Source: Aureimonas sp. SA4125 (GTDB taxonomy: Bacteria; Pseudomonadota; Alphaproteobacteria; Rhizobiales; Rhizobiaceae). From it: 64,000 nucleotides of DNA. The notes under the pieces are model-generated. The model was not told the origin of the DNA and did not search any database. It saw only the letters and a program-made list of their open reading frames with translations. A program made the translations under genes and the position numbers. The stretch spans positions 1,922,001-1,986,000 of the forward strand of contig NZ_AP025032.1 of the NCBI RefSeq assembly GCF_019973775.1. The letters run 5' to 3'. The stretch's first letter is position 1. Every line of letters starts with the position of its first letter. Below, piece by piece: positions 16,912 through 24,563 of the stretch.

Positions 16912-17670
16912 TCAGGGGCGGTATCGCTCGAGATCGGCCATGGCCTGACGATAGAAAGTCTGGAACTCGCGGAATGCCGGATCGCCCGCCGTCTTCTGGG
17001 CCCAGACCTCCAGCACCGGATACTGGCGCCGGGCGTAATCGATGAGGTCGAGGCTCCTGTCAGCGCGCACGTAAGACAGGAAGCCGACCACCACCCGCCC
17101 GGGCACGCGAGCCTGCGACGCCTGCGCGATCTGCGCCCGCAGCGGCGGATTGTGTTGCAGCAACTGGTCGACGAACCGTTGCAAGTCCGGCGCCTGGTCG
17201 ATCAGAACGCTTCGCTCGGCATCGAAGTCCGCCCGGTCGACGATCCGCCGATCGCGGTACACCGTCGGCGCGTCGGCCCCGGTGTCGCAGAGCCAGCCGG
17301 CGCGGGGAACGAGCATGTCGGCCTGGGCATCCTCGTCCTTGTAGGGATAGAAGGGCATGGTCCGGCACCGCAGCGGCTTGTCGTCGTGGATCAGGCAGAG
17401 GCCGTCGTCAGAGAGCTGTGGGCACGGCAGCGAGCTCGGCACGAACGAAAGGGGCGTGACGACGAGGGACACCGTCTGCTTCTTCGACAGGGTCACAGTG
17501 GCTCCTATCCGTCCCACGATCTTTTGGCCCCGGGCGGACGGCATGACCGGCGTCAGGCTCATCGCCAGCGGGAACGTGTCCGCTCGCTTGAGTGCCTCCG
17601 CAACGTTGATCGGCAGCGAGCCCGAGCAGCAGCGTCCGCACGCGGTGCAGGCAAAGTTCTGTATCGCCAT
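16912..17670 (-). CDS. YkgJ-family cysteine-cluster protein
   Basis: A 252-aa cytosolic protein. The N-terminal FACTACGRCCSG, then SLPCPQLSDDGLCLIHDDKP and RCRTMPFYPY, give the CxxCGxCC...C...C pattern of the YkgJ/UPF0153 family, thought to bind Zn or an Fe-S cluster. The C-terminal half is helical and not diagnostic. The neighbour upstream, a YchJ-like protein with SEC-C zinc motifs, is 9 bp away, so the two are probably one transcript. Function is unknown. Confidence 0.75.
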   Translation of the reverse strand: MAIQNFACTACGRCCSGSLPINVAEALKRADTFPLAMSLTPVMPSARGQKIVGRIGATVTLSKKQTVSLVVTPLSFVPSSLPCPQLSDDGLCLIHDDKPLRCRTMPFYPYKDEDAQADMLVPRAGWLCDTGADAPTVYRDRRIVDRADFDAERSVLIDQAPDLQRFVDQLLQHNPPLRAQIAQASQARVPGRVVVGFLSYVRADRSLDLIDYARRQYPVLEVWAQKTAGDPAFREFQTFYRQAMADLERYRP

Positions 17671-17679
17671 GCCCTCGGC

Positions 17680-18183
17680 TCAAGCCGCGCCGGGCGGCGT
17701 CGGCCCGCCGCAGCACTTCTTGTACTTTTTGCCGGAACCACAGGGACAGGGGTCGTTCCGGCCGACCCGCTTCACCTCGACGGGTGGCGACTTCGGATTG
17801 ATCTCGCTTTCATCGTAGAGCCAGATCCCGTCGACGCGCTGGAACCGCGCGATCTCGCGCTGCGCGTGATCGCGGTCCTGGAAGCGGTATCGGAAGCCGA
17901 AAGTGACGATGCCCTTGTCGTCGTCCGGGCCGCCATCTTGCCGTCCGGTGACTTCCAGACCCAGCCATTCGACGCCGGGATGCGAGCGCTCCATGTCGAC
18001 GCGGTTGAAGGCTCGAAGCGCCTTCTCCGTCGACGTTCTTTCGATGTGGTCGAAATTGCCGAGCGACATAGCGGTGTAGCGCGACCGCATAAGCGCCTCG
18101 GCCGTCGGCGCGGGCTCGCCGTCGAGATAGGGCTTGCAACAGGTCTCGAAGGCCCGTCCCGAACCACAAGCGCATGCCGTCAT
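17680..18183 (-). CDS. YchJ-like protein with terminal SEC-C motifs
   Basis: A 167-aa protein with a Cys-rich start ([20 protein letters not shown]), a central NTF2-like YchJ domain ([19 protein letters not shown]) and a classical C-terminal SEC-C zinc motif ([18 protein letters not shown]). SEC-C motifs bind one Zn ion, as in SecA. It is the usual size for YchJ. It lies in a minus-strand row of metal-related genes from HupE to YkgJ. Confidence 0.85.
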   Translation of the reverse strand: MTACACGSGRAFETCCKPYLDGEPAPTAEALMRSRYTAMSLGNFDHIERTSTEKALRAFNRVDMERSHPGVEWLGLEVTGRQDGGPDDDKGIVTFGFRYRFQDRDHAQREIARFQRVDGIWLYDESEINPKSPPVEVKRVGRNDPCPCGSGKKYKKCCGGPTPPGAA

Positions 18184-18271
18184 GACCTTACTCCCTGTTA
18201 CCGTTATCGATGTCCCCGGGGGCCAGCGGATGCCCGTCCGCCGACGGCCCCCGGTATTCCATTACGTCCGC

Positions 18272-18997
18272 TTAGACCTTGCGCTCAATGCTCGAATAGG
18301 TGCCGCTTGTGCGCAGCGTCAGCGAGATCGGCGCCGTGCCGCGGTTTCTCCAGAACCAGCCATGGTTTCCGGCAAAGGCGGCCTTCAGCTCGCCACTGTC
18401 GGACGAGACGCCGCGTCCCTTCTCGTAGCTGATGTTCTGGCCGCCGCCGTCGCCATGGGTGTCGAAGTTGACGTTGGCCCCTTCAGACGCAGCCCAGGCG
18501 AATGCCGCGACTTCCCCCTCGCGCATGGTCAGCTTGATCTCCGCGCCCTCGCCGGGCGCAAGCGTGAGGGTCATTTCGTCTTGCCGGGCCTCCTGCGCAT
18601 GGGCGGACGTGACGAAGAGCCCGCCAATGGCGCCCAGCAGGCTCGACTGGCGCTCAGGCGCGGGCGGTGCGGGTGGAGCCGGGGGCGCGATCGGCGCGAT
18701 GGCGGCAGGAGCTGCGGGCGGGTTCACGCCCGGCGCCGTTGCCGAGGGAACCGCGACGGGCGCGGCCATTGGAGCGACTGCGTCGGCGGCGGCTTCCGCC
18801 GCGAGCTGCGTCTTGATCTCGCCCATCTCTGTGAGGTTCAGCGCGGTGCCGATCCCGGTCGGGTCGATGCCGTATTCGGAGGGCAGCACGATCGCGACGA
18901 GGATCGCGGTGGCGGAGGCAGCGGCGATCGCGGTGGAGCGCAGGAGTTGCTTCGTGGTCGGAAGCTCGGCGCGGTTCGGCATGTCGGTGTTGTACAT
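18272..18997 (-). CDS. Predicted membrane-anchored exported protein next to HupE
   Basis: A 241-aa protein with one N-terminal helix (TAIAAASATAILVAIVLPS), a low-complexity Ala/Pro linker (about residues 70-115, with repeats such as PPAPPAPPAP) and a C-terminal domain (TLAPGEGAEIKLTMREGE ... GNHGWFWRNRG) that looks beta-rich and periplasmic. Proteins of this layout sit beside HupE-like permeases in alphaproteobacteria and are annotated only as transmembrane anchor proteins. The tight spacing (43 bp) to hupE suggests a shared complex or transcript. Confidence 0.62.
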   Translation of the reverse strand: MYNTDMPNRAELPTTKQLLRSTAIAAASATAILVAIVLPSEYGIDPTGIGTALNLTEMGEIKTQLAAEAAADAVAPMAAPVAVPSATAPGVNPPAAPAAIAPIAPPAPPAPPAPERQSSLLGAIGGLFVTSAHAQEARQDEMTLTLAPGEGAEIKLTMREGEVAAFAWAASEGANVNFDTHGDGGGQNISYEKGRGVSSDSGELKAAFAGNHGWFWRNRGTAPISLTLRTSGTYSSIERKV

Positions 18998-19040
18998 TCG
19001 GATGTCCTTTGGTTCGGGGAGTGGGAGTGGTCGGAAGCCG

Positions 19041-19775
19041 TCAGGAGACGGCGAGGCCGGCGAGCTGGTAGCCGACGAGCACGAAGCCCGCGGTCATCAT
19101 CACGACGTTGGCCGTGTAGGCATGGCGCAGGAAACTCTGGCGACGCCGCCAGAAGCCCATGGCAATCAGGATCGCGCTGAGCGCCAGGAGCTGGCCGATC
19201 TCGACGCCGACATTGAAGGCGAGGAGGTTCGGCACGAGCCCGTCGGGCGCGATGTCGTATTCCAGGATCTTCGTCGACAGGCCAAAACCGTGGAAGAAGC
19301 CGAAGACGAGCGTCGCTACCTTGGTGTTCGGCTGGAATCCGAACCAACGCTGGTAGGCCCCGAGGTTGTCGAGCGCCTTGTAGACGACCGACAACCCGAT
19401 GATGGCATCGATGACGTAGGCGTTGATCCCGACGTTGAAGTAGACGCCGAGGAGCATGGTCGTGGAGTGACCGATCGCGAAGAGGGTCACGTAGGCGGCG
19501 ATGTGCTTCATCCGGTACAGGAAGAAGACCACCCCGAACAGGAACAGGATGTGGTCGTAGCCCGTCACCATGTGCTTGGCGCCGAGGTACATGAAGGGGA
19601 TGAGGTTCACCCCCGTAATCTCCTGGATGTAGCCCTGGTCGCCCGCCGTCACGGCATGGGCAAGGGCTTGGCTTCCGCTCGCGAGCACCAGGAGGAGCGC
19701 AAGCAGGGGCATGGGAAGGGTCGCCCGGAGCGCGTGGCGCGTCCCGGTGCGACCTTCCGTGGAAGGGTCGTGCAT
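19041..19775 (-). CDS. HupE/UreJ-family Ni/Co permease
   Basis: A 244-aa protein with a signal peptide or first helix and about six further helices. The helix AKHMVTGYDHILFLFGVVFF carries the xxxxGxDH signature of HupE/UreJ. FFHGFGLSTKILEYD and EIGQLLALSAI are also typical. These proteins move Ni(II) or Co(II). Neighbours include a His-rich exported protein and the divergent Ni/Co regulator-exporter pair dmeRF, which supports a nickel or cobalt role. Confidence 0.85.
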   Translation of the reverse strand: MHDPSTEGRTGTRHALRATLPMPLLALLLVLASGSQALAHAVTAGDQGYIQEITGVNLIPFMYLGAKHMVTGYDHILFLFGVVFFLYRMKHIAAYVTLFAIGHSTTMLLGVYFNVGINAYVIDAIIGLSVVYKALDNLGAYQRWFGFQPNTKVATLVFGFFHGFGLSTKILEYDIAPDGLVPNLLAFNVGVEIGQLLALSAILIAMGFWRRRQSFLRHAYTANVVMMTAGFVLVGYQLAGLAVS

Positions 19776-19830
19776 TGTGGGGTTCCGATGGTCCGATGGC
19801 TGTCGGGCCGCCCGGTTGGGGCGGCAGCGG

Positions 19831-20229
19831 TCAGGCGATGTCGAACGGTCTCGGAGGGCGGAGGAAGCTCGTGGAGAGGCCGCGCACCTTGGGATAGCAG
19901 GTCGCGATCACGTGGCGGCCGAGGGGAGCCGACCCGAGCGCCATGAGCGCCGGCAGCGTGCCGAGCTTCTCGTGGCTATGGTCGCCGGGATTGTGCTTGT
20001 GGTGGTCACCGCCGTGCGAAGGCGACTGGGCAGCCTCGTCGGATGCTTCGTCGATGTCGTGCGAATGACCGTGGTCGGTCTTGTGCACGTCCGCATTGGC
20101 GAGGACGGCATGCCCCACCGCAGCCGCATCGTGGAAGGCGGAAGACCCGGTCGGTGCCGTGAGCACGGCCAGTACGATCGAGAGCGCGATCGTCAGGCGT
20201 GCCAGCAGGGATCGGGTCAGTGTTCGCAT
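19831..20229 (-). CDS. Small His-rich exported protein with RPPR tail
   Basis: A 132-aa protein with a signal peptide (LTIALSIVLAVLTAPTGSSA). The mature part is packed with His and Asp (for example HKTDHGHSHDID and HGGDHHKHNPGDHSHE), then ends in LSTSFLRPPRPFDIA. The layout of signal, metal-ligand-rich middle and RPPR-like tail is shared with the genes at 37073 and 45550 and resembles CzcI-type proteins that head cation-efflux operons. Here it precedes hupE. A periplasmic metal-buffering role is inferred. Confidence 0.65.
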   Translation of the reverse strand: MRTLTRSLLARLTIALSIVLAVLTAPTGSSAFHDAAAVGHAVLANADVHKTDHGHSHDIDEASDEAAQSPSHGGDHHKHNPGDHSHEKLGTLPALMALGSAPLGRHVIATCYPKVRGLSTSFLRPPRPFDIA

Positions 20230-20378
20230 GCGTCTCTTCGATGGCCAGGGCGCGCTGGGACGATGAGTCCCGGTCCCAGTGCGAACCTTGTCGCCGGAGA
20301 TCATGGCACCGTCAAGATGGACAGTGCCCGCCACCTCGACCTCGCCGTTACGTCCGGCATCGGCTCACCAGGGTCTCT

Positions 20379-20582
20379 TCAGGGGCCGCGAGACGCCGTT
20401 GACGATGCCGCGCGATCCAATCTCGCCAGCCGCCGCGCCAGCTCGCGTTCTAGCGCCTGTCGACGGAAGGGGGTCAGCTTCTGCCATGCCTTGATCTCGT
20501 CCCGGGTGCGTCCACAGCCATGGCACCAGTTGTTCCGGGGATCGAAGAGGCAGATGTCGGTGCAGGGAGAAGCAGCCTTCGG
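20379..20582 (-). CDS. DUF1289 cysteine-cluster protein
   Basis: A 67-aa protein starting MPKAASPCTDICLF. The pattern SPCxxIC, then NNWCHGCGRTRDEIKAW, is the diagnostic four-Cys cluster of DUF1289 and probably binds Zn or an Fe-S centre. An in-frame upstream ATG at 20645 exists but would extend into the dmeR promoter region. Function unknown. Confidence 0.82.
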   Translation of the reverse strand, partial: PKAASPCTDICLFDPRNNWCHGCGRTRDEIKAWQKLTPFRRQALERELARRLARLDRAASSTASRGP

Positions 20583-20652
20583 CATGGGGGTGATCGACCT
20601 TGTTGCCATCGACGGAGCGACGGTACCGGACCTCATAGACGACAATCGCTAA

Positions 20653-20673
20653 ATAGGGTAGGGGGTACCCTAT
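20653..20673 (+). promoter_or_regulatory. Inverted-repeat operator at the dmeR start
   Basis: The perfect inverted repeat atagggta-ggggg-taccctat covers the ribosome-binding region and touches the dmeR ATG (20672). A G-rich core flanked by A/T-containing arms is typical of RcnR/DmeR-type operators. Half-sites match those at 16845 but point the other way. Confidence 0.75.
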
Positions 20674-20950
20674 GGCTCATCTTTCGAAAGACCCTGCGAA
20701 GCTTGTCGCCCGCATCCGCCGCCTCCAGGGGCAACTGGATGCCGTCGCCCGGGCCCTTGAAGCCGATGCCCCCTGTGGCGAGGTCCTCCAGCTCGTCGCC
20801 TCGATCCGCGGCGCGGTGAACGGGCTGACCGTGGAGCTGATCGAGGACCATGTGCGCCATCACGTGGTCGACCCCGACGCAGAGACCGATGCCGATAAGG
20901 CCAAGGGCGCCGCCGATCTGCTGGCCGTGCTGCGGACCTACCTGAAGTGA
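20672..20950 (+). CDS. dmeR: Ni/Co-responsive repressor DmeR (RcnR/CsoR family)
   Basis: A 92-aa helical repressor. Its metal-ligand positions are His3, Cys35, His60 and His64 (MAHL, ADAPCGE and EDHVRHHV), the exact RcnR fingerprint for Ni(II)/Co(II). It overlaps the dmeF start by 4 bp, as in the dmeRF operon of Rhizobium. The operator over its own start implies autoregulation and relief by nickel or cobalt. Confidence 0.9.
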   Translation: MAHLSKDPAKLVARIRRLQGQLDAVARALEADAPCGEVLQLVASIRGAVNGLTVELIEDHVRHHVVDPDAETDADKAKGAADLLAVLRTYLK

Positions 20951-21912
20951 GCACGCACGCCATGACCGAGACCCCTATCGCTGACCCCGTCCACCGTCAC
21001 GACTTCCTTGGCGATAACCACGGTCGCAACGAGCGTCGCGTCTGGGCCGTCATCCTTCTGACCGTGACCATGATGGTCGTGGAGATCGTGGCGGGCGTCG
21101 CCTACGGCTCGATGGCGCTCGTGGCCGACGGCCTGCACATGTCGACGCATGCCGCAGCCATGCTGATCGCGGCAGGGGCCTATTTCTATGCCCGCAAGCA
21201 TGTCGCCAACAGCCGCTTTACCTTCGGGACGGGCAAGTTCGGCGACCTCGCCGGGTTCGCGAGCGCGGTGATCCTCGCGCTGATCGCCCTATTGATCGGC
21301 TACGAAAGCTTCCTTCGCCTCGCCAATCCCGTGTCGATCTCGTTCGGGTCGGCGATCTCGGTTGCGGTGGTCGGGCTCATAGTCAACCTAGTCTCCGCCT
21401 GGCTCTTGAAGGACGACCATGCCCATCACCACCACGGTCATGACCACGGCCACGATCATGATGGGCACTCCACCGGCGGGCACGACAACAACCTGCGCGC
21501 CGCCTATGTCCATGTGCTTGCGGATGCGCTGACCTCCGTTCTGGCAATCGTCGCCCTGACGCTGGGCAGCCTGTATGGCTGGATCTGGCTCGATCCGGTG
21601 ATCGGCATCGTCGGCGCCCTTGTTATCGCCCGCTGGTCGTGGGGTCTCATCCGCGACGCCGGCGGCGTGCTGCTCGACTACATTCCGGAGGGCGAGGACT
21701 TGCCGGACGAGATCCGCGAGGCGATCGAGGCGGACGGGGACCGGATCACCGATCTCCACGTCTGGCAGGTGGGCCCCGGCCACCATGCGGCTATCGTATC
21801 GATCGCGACGGAGCGCCCGCGCCCGCTTGAGGCCTATCGTGCAAAGCTTGCCCACATCCACGACCTGTCCCACCTCACGGTGGAGATCGATGCCCGTCCG
21901 CAGGCGGCCTAG
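20947..21912 (+). CDS. dmeF: Cation diffusion facilitator DmeF (Co/Ni exporter)
   Basis: A 321-aa CDF transporter with six helices. Helix 2 carries the metal site in MALVADGLHMSTHAAAM and helix 5 in YVHVLADALTSVLA (HxxxD). Between helices 4 and 5 is a His-rich loop (HAHHHHGHDHGHDHDGH). The cytoplasmic C-terminal domain begins after helix 6 (ILDYIPEGED-like) and has DLHVWQVGPGHHAAIV. The DGLHM site and coupling to DmeR point to Co(II)/Ni(II) export. Confidence 0.91.
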   Translation: MSTHAMTETPIADPVHRHDFLGDNHGRNERRVWAVILLTVTMMVVEIVAGVAYGSMALVADGLHMSTHAAAMLIAAGAYFYARKHVANSRFTFGTGKFGDLAGFASAVILALIALLIGYESFLRLANPVSISFGSAISVAVVGLIVNLVSAWLLKDDHAHHHHGHDHGHDHDGHSTGGHDNNLRAAYVHVLADALTSVLAIVALTLGSLYGWIWLDPVIGIVGALVIARWSWGLIRDAGGVLLDYIPEGEDLPDEIREAIEADGDRITDLHVWQVGPGHHAAIVSIATERPRPLEAYRAKLAHIHDLSHLTVEIDARPQAA

Positions 21913-21977
21913 CGGTTGGTCGAGTGGACGCACGAAGGCGACCGTTCAAGTCGGAGCGCATTCGAGATAGGCGCAAC

Positions 21978-22367
21978 ATGAACCGCTGGCTGGCGGCGGC
22001 GAAGTCTTGGGCGAAGGCGCTGAAGCGCGACGTCGTCGCGCTCTGGATCGCAGCCCGGGATCCGCGAACGCCAGGCATGGCAAAGCTCGTCTCTGCGCTG
22101 GTCGCGGCCTACGCCCTGTCGCCCATCGACCTCATCCCCGATTTCATCCCGGTGCTAGGCTATCTCGACGACCTCCTGATTGTCCCGCTCGGCATCCTTC
22201 TCGCAGTTCGATTGATTCCCGCATCCCTCATCGAGGAGTTCCGGCGGCTCGCGGTCCAACGCACCAGTCGACCGACAAGCCGGGCGGGGTTGATCGCGAT
22301 TGTCCTCATTTGGGCATGCGTCACCATCGGCATCGTCGCATGGTCGGTGACGCAGCGAACGCTTTGA
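21978..22367 (+). CDS. DUF1232 (YkvA-like) membrane protein
   Basis: A 129-aa protein starting MNRWLAAAKS. The segment VAAYALSPIDLIPDFIPVLGYLDDLL is the DUF1232 hallmark, followed by a helix (VPLGILLAVRLIP) and a C-terminal transmembrane helix (GLIAIVLIWACVTIGIVAW). Function is unknown. It follows dmeF by 65 bp and may be in the same transcript. Confidence 0.85.
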   Translation: MNRWLAAAKSWAKALKRDVVALWIAARDPRTPGMAKLVSALVAAYALSPIDLIPDFIPVLGYLDDLLIVPLGILLAVRLIPASLIEEFRRLAVQRTSRPTSRAGLIAIVLIWACVTIGIVAWSVTQRTL

Positions 22368-22469
22368 CCAGGACGGCGACCCCGGTTCCAATGCGTGCTC
22401 TCCCCGGACACCGGGCGTTAAAGTCCACGTTGTAAGCTGATCGTCCACGTCCGCTCTTGGCCAGACATC

Positions 22470-24473
22470 ATGTTACAACCCATTCTGAAGAAACTTGGCG
22501 TCAGGGAGCGCCTGCTCCTGCTAATCCTCGGATCGACGCTCCCGCTTGCGGCCCTCCTGCTGGGTGGAAGCATCATAGACTACCGCGAGACGCTTGGGCG
22601 GGCCCGCATGGAGGTTCGCGAGGCGGCGAACCTAGCGGCTTCCAGAGAGTCGAACGTGTTCCTGGAGGCACGCACGCTGCTCGGGTCGCTGCGGGTCCTT
22701 CCGGAGGTGAGCGCTCTCGGCGGCGTGGCCTGCGAGACGGCCATCACGCGGGTCCGCGCGGAGAATCCGCAGTTCAACACGATGGGCGTGTTCGACGCGA
22801 ACGGCATGATCACCTGTCACAGTTCGCTGCGGCGCCAGCAATTGTTTGGTGATCCCGGCCTTGCCGTCAAAGTCGTTGCCGCTGGAGGGCCGGACTTTGC
22901 CCTCAGCAAGTTCCAGATCGGCAAGGCGAGCGGCAAGCCGACGGTGATCGCTGCGATGGCCCTGCCGCGCGTGAACGGTCGCACCACGGGAGCGATCTTC
23001 GCGAGCTTCAACCTCGACAGACTGTCGGATATCGCAAAGGACGTATCCGCGGGCGGCACGCATGTGGTGTCGCTGATCGAGGCCGAGGCCGGGCGGTTGA
23101 TCGCTCGGCATCCCCCCTTGCCGATGGCCTTCGGCACGGCCCTCCCGGACCATCCCCTCGTGCGTTTCATGCAATCGTCACGCCTTGGAGGTGTGACGGA
23201 GAGCCCCGGCCTCGACGGCATCGAGCGCATCGAGGGCGTCGCGCCGCTTCTGGCCTCCGACATCTCGGATCTCATGATCGCCGTCGGAATGGCCCGCGAC
23301 GACGTACTCCGACCCGTCCGGCTGCGGGCGATACTCGTCGGATCGTTCGTCGCACTTGCCCTTCTGGTGGTCTTTCTCGCCACCTGGTGGCTCGGGCAGC
23401 TCACACAACTAAAGCCGATCAAACATCTGACAGACACCTCCCTGCGCATCGGTTCGGGTGACTTCGCGGCACGCGCCTCGTTGGAGCCGTGGCAGGCGCC
23501 GGAATTTCTGCGCTTGGCCGAGACTCTCGACGACATGGCGGTCAAACTGGCGAGAGGCAAGGAGGCTGAACGGGAGGTCGCCCGAAGCCAGGCGCGTTAC
23601 CGCATTCTTGCCGAGAACACGGCCGATCTGGTTACTCTGATAGATTCATCCGGCAAGCGGGTCTACGTCTCGCCCGCCAGCCGCGACATGCTCGGCTACG
23701 AGCCGGACGAGATGCTCGACATGCCACCACAGGCGCTCGCGCATACTGCCGACCTGCCGATCCTCGGCAAGATCAAGGCGACACTCGAGGCCGGAACGAA
23801 CGTCACTAACGTCCAGTACCGGGCCAGGCATCGGGAGGGGCACTACGTGTGGGTCGAAGTCAGCGGGCGGATCGTCGAAGGGGATGGCGACGTCGTTTTC
23901 CTGATGCGCGACATCAGCAAGCGCAAGCAGGCGGAAGAGCGCCTCGAGGAGACCAATCTCCGGCTCGTGGATCTCGCGTCCACGGATAGCCTCACAGGAC
24001 TCGCGAACCGCCGCGCCTTCGACGAGAGGCTGCTCGACGAAGTCGCTCGAAGCGTGAGAGATGGCGAGGGCCTCAGCGTCATCATGATCGATGTCGACAG
24101 GTTCAAGGCTTACAACGACACCTACGGCCATCCCGCTGGCGACGAGTGCCTGCGGAAGATCGCGGAGGTGCTCAAGAGCGAGCTTCGTCGGCCGGGGGAC
24201 ATGGCGGCTCGATACGGAGGCGAAGAATTTGTCGCCATCCTGCCGAAGACCGACCTTGCTTCCGCGTTCAGGCGTGCCGAAGCGATCATGAAGGCGCTTA
24301 GCGCGCTGGAACTTCCGCACGCGGGCAGCGAGTTCAACACCGTGTCAGTCAGCTCGGGCGTCGCGACGCTTCGGTCGGCGCACGGAAGCAGGGGTGCGGC
24401 TGACCTGCTGGCAGCGGCTGACGACGCACTCTACGCGGCGAAGGCGGCGGGAAGGAATCGTGTGGCTGCGTGA
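22470..24473 (+). CDS. Membrane sensor diguanylate cyclase (HAMP-PAS-GGDEF)
   Basis: A 667-aa protein predicted to make c-di-GMP. It has two helices (about 15-35 and 285-305) around a 250-residue periplasmic sensor domain, a HAMP-like linker, a PAS domain with PAC (ILAENTADLVTLIDSSG ... HREGHYVWVEVSGRIV) and a GGDEF domain with GGEEF. An RPGD motif five residues before GGEEF is the RxxD inhibitory site, so product feedback is expected. DSLTGLANRRAFDERL and VDRFKAYNDTYGHPAGD are intact. The periplasmic ligand is unknown. Confidence 0.88.
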   Translation: MLQPILKKLGVRERLLLLILGSTLPLAALLLGGSIIDYRETLGRARMEVREAANLAASRESNVFLEARTLLGSLRVLPEVSALGGVACETAITRVRAENPQFNTMGVFDANGMITCHSSLRRQQLFGDPGLAVKVVAAGGPDFALSKFQIGKASGKPTVIAAMALPRVNGRTTGAIFASFNLDRLSDIAKDVSAGGTHVVSLIEAEAGRLIARHPPLPMAFGTALPDHPLVRFMQSSRLGGVTESPGLDGIERIEGVAPLLASDISDLMIAVGMARDDVLRPVRLRAILVGSFVALALLVVFLATWWLGQLTQLKPIKHLTDTSLRIGSGDFAARASLEPWQAPEFLRLAETLDDMAVKLARGKEAEREVARSQARYRILAENTADLVTLIDSSGKRVYVSPASRDMLGYEPDEMLDMPPQALAHTADLPILGKIKATLEAGTNVTNVQYRARHREGHYVWVEVSGRIVEGDGDVVFLMRDISKRKQAEERLEETNLRLVDLASTDSLTGLANRRAFDERLLDEVARSVRDGEGLSVIMIDVDRFKAYNDTYGHPAGDECLRKIAEVLKSELRRPGDMAARYGGEEFVAILPKTDLASAFRRAEAIMKALSALELPHAGSEFNTVSVSSGVATLRSAHGSRGAADLLAAADDALYAAKAAGRNRVAA

Positions 24474-24563
24474 GACCGAAGCACGATCCAGCCTCTGATC
24501 AGCTTATTTTGGCAACTATCGCTCAAGCCGTCATCATCGCATGGCTGACAAGGATTTGATCCA

